DNA of 64,000 nt from Anaeromassilibacillus senegalensis. Its GTDB lineage: Bacteria > Bacillota > Clostridia > Oscillospirales > Acutalibacteraceae. This document shows positions 16,385 through 24,157 of this stretch, piece after piece; position 1 is the first letter of the stretch; the number at the start of each line of letters is the position of its first letter. The notes below the pieces were generated by a model. That model searched no databases. It saw only the letters and a list, made by a program, of their open reading frames with translations, and had not been told where the DNA came from. The position numbers were made by a program, and so were the translations under genes. The stretch is taken from assembly GCF_021531715.1 (NCBI RefSeq), contig NZ_JAFBIT010000001.1:558001-622000 (forward strand). Reading direction: 5' to 3'.

Positions 16385-18631
16385 ATGGATCTTAAAGCAA
16401 TCATAGCCCAAATGACACTCGAAGAAAAAGCTGCGCTCTGCTCCGGCAAAGACTTTTGGCATCTCGAAACACCGGAACGTCTCGGTATTCCCTCCGTTAT
16501 GGTGTCGGACGGCCCGTGCGGCATTCGCAAGCAGGCGGATGCGGCGGATCACCTCGGCCTCAATGCCAGCGTACCCGCCACCAGCTATCCGACCGGCTCC
16601 TGCATGGCGTGCTCGTTTGACCGCGACCTGTTCCGCGAATCCGGCGAAACGCTCGGTCATGCGTGTCAGGCGGAGGAACTCGCCGTCCTGCTCGGGCCGG
16701 CAGTCAATATCAAGCGCTCTCCGCTGTGCGGCAGAAACTTCGAGTATCTCTCGGAAGATCCGTATCTGACCGGCGAGCTCGCGAAGAACTACATCAACGG
16801 CGTGCAGAGTCAGAATATCGGTGTCAGCTTAAAGCATTACGCCGCAAACAGCCAGGAATACAACCGCATGTCCAGTGACAGCGTTGTGGACGAGCGCACG
16901 CTCCGCGAGATCTATCTTGCCGGCTTTGAAACCGCTGTCAAGGGATCGAAGCCGTGGACGATCATGTGCTCCTACAACCGCATCAACGGTACCTTTGCGG
17001 CGGAGAATAAGCGGCTTCTGACCGATATCCTGCGCGATGAGTGGGGCTTTGACGGCTATGTTGTCAGCGACTGGGGCGCCACAACAGCCGACCGTGTCAA
17101 GTGTCTGGAAGCGGGCATGGATCTCGAAATGCCCGGCAAGAACGCCGCGAACGACAAGCAGCTTGTCGAGGCGGTCAAAAACGGCACGATGGACGAAAGC
17201 GTGCTCGATACAGCCGTGGAGCGCATTCTCTCCGTTACCCTGAAATATCTCGACAACCGCAAGCCCGAAACCGTGATCGATTTTGAAGCCGACCACGAGA
17301 AGGCGAGAAAGATCGCGGCGGAGTCGATGGTTCTGCTGAAGAACGACGGCATTCTGCCGCTGAAGCGTGAGCAGAAGATTGCCTTTGTCGGCAAGTTCGC
17401 AGAAGCGCCGCGTTTCCAGGGCGGCGGCAGCTCGCATGTCAATTCGTATAAGGTCACGAGTGCGCTTGAGGCGGCAAAGGACCTCCGTGTTACATACGCC
17501 CCCGGTTATGCCATCGAGACGGCGGAGCCGGATGACGCCATGATTGCGGAAGCGGTGGAGACGGCGAAGAACGCGGACGTTGCGGTCGTATTTGTCGGCA
17601 TCACGGACGCCATGGAGTCCGAGGGCTTCGACAGAAAGAGCCTTTCCATGCCGAAGAATCATGAGGCGCTCGTGGAGGCCGTGGCAAAGGCACAGAAGAA
17701 TACCGTGGTTGTCGTCATGTGCGGCGGCTGCATCACGATGCCGTGGCTCGACGATGTGCGCGGCGTGCTGTACGCATATCTCGGCGGTGAGGCGGTTGGC
17801 GCTGCGACGCTTGACCTGCTCTTCGGCGACGTGAACCCGTCCGGCAAGCTTGCGGAGACCTTCCCGCGCCGTCTGGAGGACAACCCGTCTTACCTCTACT
17901 ATTTCGGCGATGAGCAGAACAAGACCGAGTACCGCGAGGGCGTGTTCGTCGGCTACCGCTATTACGACAAGAAGAACCTCGATGTGCTGTTCCCGTTCGG
18001 CTACGGTCTCAGCTACACGACATTCGAATACAGCGACCTCACCGTGGACAAGACCGCAATGCAGGACACCGATACGCTGACCGTTTCCGTCAAGGTGAAG
18101 AACACGGGCGCGGTCAAAGGCAAGGAGGTTGTGCAGCTCTATGTCGGCATGCCGAAGAGCCGTACGATCCGCCCGGATAAGGAGCTCCGCGGCTTTGAAA
18201 AGATCGAGCTTGAGCCGGGCGAGGAAAAGACCGTCTCCTTTACGCTTTCGAAGCGCGCCTTTGCGTATTACCGCACCGATATTTCGGATTGGTGCGTGGA
18301 GAGCGGCGAGTATGTGATTATGGCGGCAAAATCCAGCCGCGATATCGCCTGTACCGCGACCGTGCAGGTCGAAAGCACAACGGCGATCAAGCGCGTATAC
18401 ACGATGAATTCCACCGTTGAGGAAATCATGGAGAGCCCGGTCGGCAGAGAGATCGTCGGCAAGATGATGGCGGCGTCTCCGCTCGCACAGATGGATGATG
18501 ATGGCCTCGGCATGGGTGAGGGTATGGAGCGCATGATGATGGAAATGCCGCTGCGTGCGCTGATTTCCTTTGGCGGAGACAGTGTGCCGGAGGGCATGGG
18601 CGAGATGCTGCTGCAGCAGCTCAACGCGTAA
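16385..18631 (+). CDS. Glycoside hydrolase family 3, beta-glucosidase-like
   Basis: 748 residues in the usual GH3 order: TIM-like barrel (1-300) with substrate loop and nucleophile D229 in YVVSDWGATT; alpha/beta sandwich (about 315-540); fibronectin III-like C-terminal domain starting near FGYGLSYTTFEYSDL. No signal peptide, so intracellular, cleaving imported beta-glucosides or xylosides. GGGAG lies nine bases before ATG 16385; TATAAT with extended TG at 16349-16354 is a likely -10. The C-terminal about 75 residues are a Met-rich extension beyond the FnIII domain, often seen in clostridial GH3 proteins. Confidence 0.92.
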   Translation: MDLKAIIAQMTLEEKAALCSGKDFWHLETPERLGIPSVMVSDGPCGIRKQADAADHLGLNASVPATSYPTGSCMACSFDRDLFRESGETLGHACQAEELAVLLGPAVNIKRSPLCGRNFEYLSEDPYLTGELAKNYINGVQSQNIGVSLKHYAANSQEYNRMSSDSVVDERTLREIYLAGFETAVKGSKPWTIMCSYNRINGTFAAENKRLLTDILRDEWGFDGYVVSDWGATTADRVKCLEAGMDLEMPGKNAANDKQLVEAVKNGTMDESVLDTAVERILSVTLKYLDNRKPETVIDFEADHEKARKIAAESMVLLKNDGILPLKREQKIAFVGKFAEAPRFQGGGSSHVNSYKVTSALEAAKDLRVTYAPGYAIETAEPDDAMIAEAVETAKNADVAVVFVGITDAMESEGFDRKSLSMPKNHEALVEAVAKAQKNTVVVVMCGGCITMPWLDDVRGVLYAYLGGEAVGAATLDLLFGDVNPSGKLAETFPRRLEDNPSYLYYFGDEQNKTEYREGVFVGYRYYDKKNLDVLFPFGYGLSYTTFEYSDLTVDKTAMQDTDTLTVSVKVKNTGAVKGKEVVQLYVGMPKSRTIRPDKELRGFEKIELEPGEEKTVSFTLSKRAFAYYRTDISDWCVESGEYVIMAAKSSRDIACTATVQVESTTAIKRVYTMNSTVEEIMESPVGREIVGKMMAASPLAQMDDDGLGMGEGMERMMMEMPLRALISFGGDSVPEGMGEMLLQQLNA

Positions 18632-18649
18632 CCAGTGAGGAGAATCAAT

Positions 18650-19978
18650 ATGAAAACGATTGTAAACGTGCGTGAGGGACAGCTTGAGGGCTGTCTCTCC
18701 GCTGACAAGAAAAGTGTGATCTTTAAGGGTGTACCGTACGCCGAGCCGCCGGTCGCTGCGCTGCGCTGGAAGCGCCCGCAGCCCAAAACACCGTGGGAGG
18801 GCGTTCGTCCGGCGAAGGAATTTTCCGCAAAAGCGCCGCAGGCAGACCTGACCCGCGAGGGCTTCTACGCCAAGGAGTTTTACTCGGAGGAAACCATCGC
18901 GCGCAATGAGGACTGTCTCTACCTCAATATCTGGACACCTGCGGACGCCGAGCCGGGGGATCGGCTGCCTGTGTTCTTCTGGATTCACGGCGGCGCGTTT
19001 CTGCACGGCTGCGGCGCGGAGAAGGAGTTTGACGGCGAGCAGTTTGTAAAGAACGGCGTGGTTTTCGTATCCATTAACTACCGCGTCGGCGCGCTCGGCT
19101 TTTTCACGCACCCCGAATTGCAGGCAGAGGACGAAAACGGTCTTTGCGGCAACTACGGCATTTACGATCAGGTGGCGGCGCTTGACTGGTGCCGCGAGAA
19201 CATCGCAGCGTTCGGCGGTGATCCGGACAATATCACAATTGCCGGGCAGTCTGCGGGCTGCATGAGCGTGCAGATTCTGATTTCCTCCCCGCTCACAAAA
19301 GGCAAGATTCGCCGCGCGATTTTGCAGAGCGGCGGCGGTATCGGCGGTTTGAGCCACGAAGTCTCGCTTGAAATACGCATGACGTATTCCAAAAAGCTGA
19401 TGGAGGCGCTCGGCGCGTCCACACTCGAGGAAATGCGCGCAATGCCGGCGGAGAAGATCGCTGAGGTGCAGTATACGATTCAGTCCGAGACCGGCCTCGC
19501 ATGGCGTCCGGTTGCGGATGGTGTGCTGCTCGCCGACACGGTCGATGCGATCGCGCGCAAAGGCGAGGCGCACGATATCGACTATATGATCGGCTGCACG
19601 GGCGACGACATCGGCTCCGATGTGCAGCTTCTCGAAAAGAGCGCTGTCCGCTGGGCAAAGAACCAGCTTGCGCTGAACCGCACGCCGGCATATGTCTATT
19701 TCTTCAACCGCAAGCTGCCCGGCGACGACGCCGGCGCGTTTCACTCTTCAGAGCTGTGGTATGAATTCCACACGCTCGACCGCGCATGGCGGCCGTGGGA
19801 GGATTGCGACTGGACGCTCGAAGCAGCGGTTTCCGGCTACTGGGCGAACTTCGCGAAGACCGGTAATCCGAATGGCGACGATCTGTCCGTGTGGCACCCG
19901 TACACCGGGGAGACTCCGGTGCGGATGCTCCTCGCGGAAACCATCGGCGAAGAACCGGCAATTTCAGTCGAAGATTGA
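18650..19978 (+). CDS. Type-B carboxylesterase/lipase family protein
   Basis: 442-residue alpha/beta hydrolase. Oxyanion hole WIHGGAFLHGCG, nucleophile S201 in IAGQSAGCMS, and a downstream FHSSELWYEFHT block that supplies the His. Signature GVPYAEPPVAALRWKRP is typical of type-B carboxylesterases. Shorter than the usual 480-520 residues. No signal peptide. It starts 18 bases after GH3 with GAGGAG, so it is in the same operon and may remove ester (acetyl or feruloyl) groups from the sugar substrates of the glucosidase. That substrate link is inferred. Confidence 0.85.
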   Translation: MKTIVNVREGQLEGCLSADKKSVIFKGVPYAEPPVAALRWKRPQPKTPWEGVRPAKEFSAKAPQADLTREGFYAKEFYSEETIARNEDCLYLNIWTPADAEPGDRLPVFFWIHGGAFLHGCGAEKEFDGEQFVKNGVVFVSINYRVGALGFFTHPELQAEDENGLCGNYGIYDQVAALDWCRENIAAFGGDPDNITIAGQSAGCMSVQILISSPLTKGKIRRAILQSGGGIGGLSHEVSLEIRMTYSKKLMEALGASTLEEMRAMPAEKIAEVQYTIQSETGLAWRPVADGVLLADTVDAIARKGEAHDIDYMIGCTGDDIGSDVQLLEKSAVRWAKNQLALNRTPAYVYFFNRKLPGDDAGAFHSSELWYEFHTLDRAWRPWEDCDWTLEAAVSGYWANFAKTGNPNGDDLSVWHPYTGETPVRMLLAETIGEEPAISVED

Positions 19979-19996
19979 TTTTTCTTAAAAAAACTA

Positions 19997-20025
19997 TTGA
20001 CAAGCGGCCTGTCTGCTGATATAAT
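19997..20025 (+). promoter_or_regulatory. Promoter of tRNA-Leu copy 1
   Basis: TTGACA (19997-20002), 17-base spacer, TATAAT (20020-20025): a consensus sigma-A promoter. Confidence 0.8.
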
Positions 20026-20037
20026 AACACTTGCTGA

Positions 20038-20121
20038 GCGCGAGTGCTGGAATTGGCAGACAGGCACGTTTGAGGGGCGTGTGTTTATGACGTACGGGTT
20101 CAAGTCCCGTCTCGCGCACCA
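20038..20121 (+). tRNA. tRNA-Leu (anticodon GAG), copy 1
   Basis: 84 bases, type II. Acceptor GCGCGAG/CTCGCGC, anticodon arm CACGT-TTGAGGG-GCGTG, T arm GGGTTCAAGTCCC, encoded CCA. Identical over all 84 bases to the copy at 20987-21070. Confidence 0.95.
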
Positions 20122-20129
20122 TCACCTCA

Positions 20130-20171
20130 TGGGACGGTTGCTTTCTTCGGAGAGCGACCGTTCTTTTTTTG
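20130..20171 (+). terminator. Terminator after tRNA-Leu copy 1
   Basis: GGACGGTTGCTTTC pairs with GAGAGCGACCGTTC around a TTCG loop, followed by seven Ts. Confidence 0.85.
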
Positions 20172-20178
20172 TTTTTTA

Positions 20179-20207
20179 TTGACATGCCGGTGAAAATCTG
20201 ATATTCT
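20179..20207 (+). promoter_or_regulatory. Promoter of the erm remnant
   Basis: TTGACA (20179-20184), 17-base spacer, TATTCT (20202-20207). Predicted +1 near 20214, 15 bases before the leader-peptide ribosome site. Confidence 0.7.
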
Positions 20208-20236
20208 CTATACAGAGTGAATTGCATCAAAGGAGC

Positions 20237-20275
20237 ATGGTACATCTCATGTGTGTCGTACGCATTCGTAAATAA
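20237..20275 (+). CDS. Erm-type leader peptide (12 codons)
   Basis: Short open frame MVHLMCVVRIRK preceded by AAAGGAG (20229-20235). The ATG at 20237 is very close to that site; the in-frame ATG at 20249 (giving MCVVRIRK) is the alternative. It holds a basic-X-basic motif (RIR) like that at which macrolide-bound ribosomes stall in ErmD/ErmK-type leaders, and M-x-H-x-M followed by R-x-R resembles the ErmK leader. The stop codon overlaps the first base pairs of the attenuator stem. It is the intact regulatory part of a dead erm gene. Confidence 0.65.
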   Translation: MVHLMCVVRIRK

Positions 20276-20321
20276 GCACAGCTTTGCCGAATTTTGTCTA
20301 CGGTATAGCTGTGCTTTTTTT
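20274..20321 (+). terminator. Transcription attenuator upstream of the erm pseudogene
   Basis: AAGCACAGCT (20274-20283) pairs with AGCTGTGCTT (20307-20316); an inner TGCCG/CGGTA stem extends it; a run of seven Ts ends at 20321. A ribosome halted at the RIR codons (20261-20269) would cover the 5' arm and prevent termination. Confidence 0.75.
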
Positions 20322-20353
20322 GCGTCTGTGTATTGCAAATGAGGTGTATTTTT

Positions 20354-20903
20354 ATGTCCAAAAATGCGGGCAGGGAAAGCCTGCCTTATTCGGTTTCCCA
20401 AAATTTCCTGACAAGCCGCAGGCTGATTGAGCGGCTTATAACATCCCGTTTTCCATCACGACCGCGATTCTGCGCAAGCTGACGAATGCGGATCCATGTG
20501 GCTCGTCATGGAAAAGGGCGCGGCGAAGCGCTTCTGCGGGCTGCCGAGGGAAAATCTGAACGCCCTGCTGCTCAAGCCCTTTTTTGAGACGAGAATTGTC
20601 TATCATTTCAGGCGCGAGGATTTCCATCCTGCGCCGCGCGTCGATACCGTCCTGCTTGAGCTAAAGCGCAAGGCTGTGCCGGATATTCAGCTGTTTGAAC
20701 GGCGCGATTTCGCCGCCTTCCTGACGCATAGCTTTCGGTATGGCCTGTTCGGCTCACACGCACTGCTCACAAAAAAACAGATTTCCACAGCTCTGCGTCT
20801 CAGCGGCCTGCCACCTGTCGAGCGCTCCGGCGACATTCTGTACGTCCAATGGCTCTGCCTCTTTCGATGCTGGCGGCAGTTTGGGAAGACGATCGGCGGA
20901 TGA
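20354..20903 (+). pseudogene. erm: Erm-type 23S rRNA adenine-N6 methyltransferase, decayed
   Basis: An ATG with GAGGTG opens a frame whose first 30 residues (YSVSQNFLTSRRLIERLI) match the Erm N terminus and which stops after 43 codons. From 20440, in another frame, comes NIPFSITTAILRKLTNAD, the catalytic motif IV (N-I-P-F) and following helix. From about 20487, in the third frame, the rest of an Erm follows (MWLVMEKGAAKRF, HFRREDFHPAPRVDTVLLEL) to a stop at 20901-20903. About 70 residues that hold SAM-binding motifs I-III are missing at the junction near 20437, and at least one further frameshift follows. No active enzyme can be made. Confidence 0.85.
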
Positions 20904-20945
20904 AGCGGATTTTGCAGTATTGTGTCGTTTCGGTAAAGAAAACCA

Positions 20946-20974
20946 TTGACAAAAGGTTAAAAATCTGGTATAAT
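20946..20974 (+). promoter_or_regulatory. Promoter of tRNA-Leu copy 2
   Basis: TTGACA (20946-20951), 17-base spacer, TATAAT (20969-20974) with extended TG. Its sequence differs from the promoter of copy 1 outside the boxes. Confidence 0.8.
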
Positions 20975-20986
20975 CTTTACCGTTGA

Positions 20987-21070
20987 GCGCGAGTGCTGGA
21001 ATTGGCAGACAGGCACGTTTGAGGGGCGTGTGTTTATGACGTACGGGTTCAAGTCCCGTCTCGCGCACCA
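20987..21070 (+). tRNA. tRNA-Leu (anticodon GAG), copy 2
   Basis: Identical 84-base sequence to copy 1, start-to-start distance 949 bases, same orientation. Flanking sequence is not duplicated beyond the last three bases (TGA) before the gene. Confidence 0.95.
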
Positions 21071-21071
21071 A

Positions 21072-21106
21072 AACGCCGCGGACTGAGAAGGTTCGCGGCG
21101 TTTTTG
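21072..21106 (+). terminator. Terminator after tRNA-Leu copy 2
   Basis: AACGCCGCG pairs with CGCGGCGTT, followed by T5. Confidence 0.8.
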
Positions 21107-21154
21107 CATGTCTCTGGCGTCACATCGTCATATACTGTAACGGGGTGATGTACG

Positions 21155-21349
21155 ATGGATCCATGTACGCTGACCGCGTCAATCACTGCGGCGGCCAATG
21201 CGTTGGCCTGCAAGCTGACGGATGACGAGCTGAGCCTTCTGGGCGCAGTTTTCATGCAGCTCGGCGATACGCTCGTGACGATTGCCACGCAGAGGAGCAT
21301 TTGCCGCAGGATGCAGAGCGCGGTTGATCCGAGCCTGAAAGAAGGATAA
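21155..21349 (+). CDS. Small DUF6774-like protein
   Basis: 64 residues: two helices around LTASITAAANALACKLTDDELSL and GAVFMQLGDTLVTIATQR, with no signal or membrane segment. The pattern N-terminal MDPC-TLTA, then LTDDELxLLGAVxxQLGDTLxTIA, resembles a small protein family of unknown function in Clostridia (I believe DUF6774). GGGGTGATG lies upstream of the ATG. Bounded by terminators on both sides, so it is a monocistron. Confidence 0.65.
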   Translation: MDPCTLTASITAAANALACKLTDDELSLLGAVFMQLGDTLVTIATQRSICRRMQSAVDPSLKEG

Positions 21350-21377
21350 AAAAGGGCGCTGTCTGCGGACAGCGCCC
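21346..21377 (-). terminator. Terminator after the GH18 gene
   Basis: Perfect 10-bp stem GGGCGCTGTC/GACAGCGCCC (21354-21363, 21368-21377) with a T-run on the minus strand (21348-21353). Confidence 0.8.
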
Positions 21378-21390
21378 AAGCCGTATGCGA

Positions 21391-22398
21391 TTATTTTGTG
21401 TGCAGCGTGTCGGCAATCACGCCGAGCAGCTCGCGGGTCGGATCCGCGCTGTGCTCCCAGTACATCACACCGAGCATACCCTTTTCCTTGACAAACTCGC
21501 ACTTGCGGCGAATCGCTTCAGGGGATTCAAAGCTGATGAACACGCTGCCGTTCCAGAGATATGCGGCCTCGGCATCCTCGTCCCAGTATTCGGTGTAGCC
21601 ATTTTCGCGGCGGAATTCCTCGGTGATCTCGCCGTAGTCCGGCCCGTAGATGCCTGAGCTTGCCTCCTGCAGAAGGCCGTTGTTGATATTTGCCGCGCCG
21701 GTGTAGTGCCGCGCATAGAACGCCGCGCCCACGACGAGCTTTTCAAGCGGCACACCAGCGTTGTGGAACAGATCGACAATATAGCGCGTGTTTGTATTTG
21801 TGGTGTCTCCGCGGCTCGCGCTGAGCGACGCATGGTGGCCCGCCTGATGCGTGAAGCCGTTGCGCATGTCGTACGTCATGAGCTGAACGTAGTCGACAAT
21901 CTGTGCGACCTTGTCCATCTCGGTGTCGCGGACGAAATAATCGCCTGCGCCGACCGCCGTCGAGACGATACGGTCTGCGCCGAGCGCCTCGCGCAGCGCT
22001 TTAAAGAGCAGCGTGTAGTTTTCCTTGTCGCGCGGGTCACAGTCGATCTCTGCCTGATCGCTGCACGGGTACTCCCAGTCGATGTCGATGCCGTCCAGAT
22101 TGTATTGCTCCACGGCCTCGAGACACGACTGTGCGAAGGCGCGGCGGCCTTCTTCGGTCAGTGCCATGGTGGAAAATCCACCTGCGCCCCAGCCGCCGAC
22201 GGACAGCACGATCTTGAGCGCCGGGTTCCAGCGGCGGAACTGCTCGGTCAGCCCGATATGGGTGAGCTGGCTCATGTCCAGCAGACCATCCTTGATCAGA
22301 CCGAACGCGAGGTTCATGTGCGTGAGCTTCTGCGCGTCGTCCGCCGTGACATCCGGCAGCGCGGCGTTGGTGGCATAGCCGATGGCGTAGTACTTCAT
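21391..22398 (-). CDS. Glycoside hydrolase family 18 protein (chitinase-like)
   Basis: 335-residue TIM barrel with the GH18 signature LDGIDIDWEYP (D102, D105, D107, catalytic E109), KIVLSVGGWG on beta-3 and QLMTYDM on beta-6, and MYWEHS near the end. All catalytic residues are present. No signal peptide and no LysM or carbohydrate-binding module, so it likely acts inside the cell on GlcNAc-containing oligosaccharides (chitin, peptidoglycan or N-glycan fragments). GAGAGGAAG precedes the ATG. Confidence 0.9.
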   Translation of the reverse strand: MKYYAIGYATNAALPDVTADDAQKLTHMNLAFGLIKDGLLDMSQLTHIGLTEQFRRWNPALKIVLSVGGWGAGGFSTMALTEEGRRAFAQSCLEAVEQYNLDGIDIDWEYPCSDQAEIDCDPRDKENYTLLFKALREALGADRIVSTAVGAGDYFVRDTEMDKVAQIVDYVQLMTYDMRNGFTHQAGHHASLSASRGDTTNTNTRYIVDLFHNAGVPLEKLVVGAAFYARHYTGAANINNGLLQEASSGIYGPDYGEITEEFRRENGYTEYWDEDAEAAYLWNGSVFISFESPEAIRRKCEFVKEKGMLGVMYWEHSADPTRELLGVIADTLHTK

Positions 22399-22431
22399 GA
22401 AAAAACTTCCTCTCCGTTTATTCTTAAATCC

Positions 22432-22460
22432 ATTATACCGAAAGCGGAACAGGAAGTCAA
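22432..22460 (-). promoter_or_regulatory. Promoter of the GH18 gene
   Basis: Minus strand TTGACT (22455-22460), 17-base spacer, TATAAT (22432-22437). Confidence 0.75.
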
Positions 22461-22478
22461 TTTGAAAGCGGGAAACAG

Positions 22479-22961
22479 ATGATGAACTTTGATGAAATGC
22501 TCAAAAGCGTGACCGCCGAGGCGCGTGCCCTCGGCATCCCGGTTGCGGATACGATCCGCCCGCAGGTGCAGCGCAATACGCGCGCGAAAAAACGCTTCGG
22601 GCGCTGCATTCACACAGCGGGCACATATACCGTGGAAATCTCTGCGTATCTTGAAAACGCAGACGAGACGTTCGTGCGCACTGTTCTGGCGCATGAGGTA
22701 CTGCATACCTGCCCGGGCTGCATGAATCACGGAGCGGCATGGAAGCGGTATGCCGCGCTGATGCGGCAGCGGTACGGCTATGCAATTGCGCGAACCGCAA
22801 GCAATACGCTGCTGCCGGAGACAGAACCGCCCGCCGCACGGTATGTGCTGCAGTGCACAGCCTGCGGCGCCGTGTTCCCGCGGCAGAAAAAGAGCCGTCT
22901 CGTTCAGTATCCGAACCGATACCGCTGCAAATGCGGCGGGAAGCTTACCCGCTTACTCTGA
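22479..22961 (+). CDS. SprT-like zinc metalloprotease-domain protein
   Basis: 160 residues. SprT-type active site HEVLHTCPGC (H72, E73, H76) followed by NHGAAWKRYAALM with the third ligand region, then a C-terminal zinc ribbon CTACGAVF...CKCGGKL (about 132-155). SprT/Spartan-like proteins act on DNA-protein crosslinks in eukaryotes; bacterial members are uncharacterised. Start is one of two adjacent ATGs with only a weak AAGCGGG site. The end overlaps the convergent amidohydrolase by nine bases. Confidence 0.85.
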   Translation: MMNFDEMLKSVTAEARALGIPVADTIRPQVQRNTRAKKRFGRCIHTAGTYTVEISAYLENADETFVRTVLAHEVLHTCPGCMNHGAAWKRYAALMRQRYGYAIARTASNTLLPETEPPAARYVLQCTACGAVFPRQKKSRLVQYPNRYRCKCGGKLTRLL

Positions 22962-23759
22962 AAGCGCGATGTTGAAAACGCGTTCGGCATTGCCGTGATA
23001 AATCAGCGCGAGCTCCTCTCCGGTGAGGCCGGTCTGTTCAAGCAAGGTGCGTTCGGTTACCACCGTACTCCACGGGAAGTCTGTCGCGAAGAACACCTTG
23101 TCCACGCCGTGGCGGCGGATCAGCTCGCCGCAGCGTGCAGGGGAGAGGGAGCGCGTCGCAAACGCGGTATCGAGATAGATATTCGGCTTGCCAATCACGT
23201 ACTTTTCCACATCCGCGTCCATTTCCATACCGCCCATGTGTGCGCCGATGATGGTGAGTGTCGGGAAGCGATCGGCGATCTCCGCAAGCATTTTCGGCGT
23301 GCAGTGCACGACGTCCGGCGAATACGGGTCGCGTCCGGCGTGGAAGGTGATGGGCAGCCCCAGCTCGGCGGCAGCCTCGTAAACGGGAAAAACGCGCGGA
23401 TCGTTGACGAAGAATTCCTGATAGTCCGGGTGGAGCTTCACACCCTTCAAGCCAAGCGCATGGATGCGGTGCAGCTCGTCCACCGCATTTTCGGCGGTGG
23501 GGAAGACGCTGCCGAAGCAGTAAGCGCCGTCCTTCTGGCAGGCCGCCGCGAAATTGTTGACCGAAGTCATCTGCGTTGGCTTCGTTGCGATATGCAGGAT
23601 CATCAAGCCGGCGCAGCCTGCGGCGAACTCCTTTTCCCGCAGATCGCCATAGGTGCCGTCGCTATAATACGGGCATTGGCTGATCTCGGCCAGACGCGGC
23701 AGCGCTTTCGGCGCGAGGGCGTCCGGGAAACAGTGGGTGTGCATGTCAAATATGAGCAT
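22953..23759 (-). CDS. Amidohydrolase family 2 metal-dependent hydrolase, second copy
   Basis: 268 residues. MHTHCFP, GLKGVKLHPDYQ, GLPITFHAGRD, IIGAHMGGME and FATDFPWST give the full set of metal-binding and catalytic blocks of amidohydrolase-2 proteins. It is a diverged paralogue of the protein at 14358-15170. Start chosen at the ATG with AGGGAG upstream on minus; longer frames run into the rpsR terminator. Overlaps the end of the SprT-like gene tail to tail. Substrate unknown. Confidence 0.82.
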   Translation of the reverse strand: MLIFDMHTHCFPDALAPKALPRLAEISQCPYYSDGTYGDLREKEFAAGCAGLMILHIATKPTQMTSVNNFAAACQKDGAYCFGSVFPTAENAVDELHRIHALGLKGVKLHPDYQEFFVNDPRVFPVYEAAAELGLPITFHAGRDPYSPDVVHCTPKMLAEIADRFPTLTIIGAHMGGMEMDADVEKYVIGKPNIYLDTAFATRSLSPARCGELIRRHGVDKVFFATDFPWSTVVTERTLLEQTGLTGEELALIYHGNAERVFNIALSE

Positions 23760-23795
23760 TCGGATTCTCCCTTCCTGCGGACAGCGGTTCGCCGT

Positions 23796-23840
23796 CCCAA
23801 AAAAACAAAAGGGAGACTTTTCCAAAGAAAAATCTCCCTC
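23796..23840 (-). terminator. Terminator of the rpsF-ssb-rpsR operon
   Basis: On minus, GGGAGATTTTTC pairs with GAAAAGTCTCCC (one internal T-T mismatch) followed by TTTTGTTTTTTT. Confidence 0.85.
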
Positions 23841-23863
23841 ATAAACGTATTGTGTCTGCGCGA

Positions 23864-24115
23864 TCAGTCGCTGCTGAAGGGCAGGAGTGCGAGGTGACGA
23901 GCACGCTTGATAGCGACTGTCAGGCCACGCTGATGATGTGCACAAGTTCCCGTAACTCTTCTGGGGAGGATCTTTCCTCTTTCAGAAATGAAGCGGCGAA
24001 GCTTAGCAACATCCTTGTAATCGATATATTCCGCCTTGTCGACGCAGAAGCTGCAAACTTTTCTGCGGCTCTTGCGACCACCGCGGCGATTATCTCTCTC
24101 CGGTCTGTCTGCCAT
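23864..24115 (-). CDS. rpsR: 30S ribosomal protein S18
   Basis: 83 residues of S18, which pairs with S6 on the platform of the small subunit. Signatures are the basic N terminus, [20 protein letters not shown] and [19 protein letters not shown]. It keeps the zinc-type residues CSFC near the N terminus and CAHH later (C+ form). Last gene of rpsF-ssb-rpsR, the order conserved through Bacillota. Confidence 0.97.
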   Translation of the reverse strand: MADRPERDNRRGGRKSRRKVCSFCVDKAEYIDYKDVAKLRRFISERGKILPRRVTGTCAHHQRGLTVAIKRARHLALLPFSSD

Positions 24116-24157
24116 TGCGAAAGCCTCCTTATCTTAATTCGTAGTTGCGCGAAATCA

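Noticed and set aside
16829-19744. A 971-codon open frame on the minus strand
   Set aside because: It is the reverse complement of the GH3 and esterase genes. GC-rich third positions keep the opposite frame free of stops; the translation is rich in Arg/His/Ala without any domain, and it has no ribosome site.
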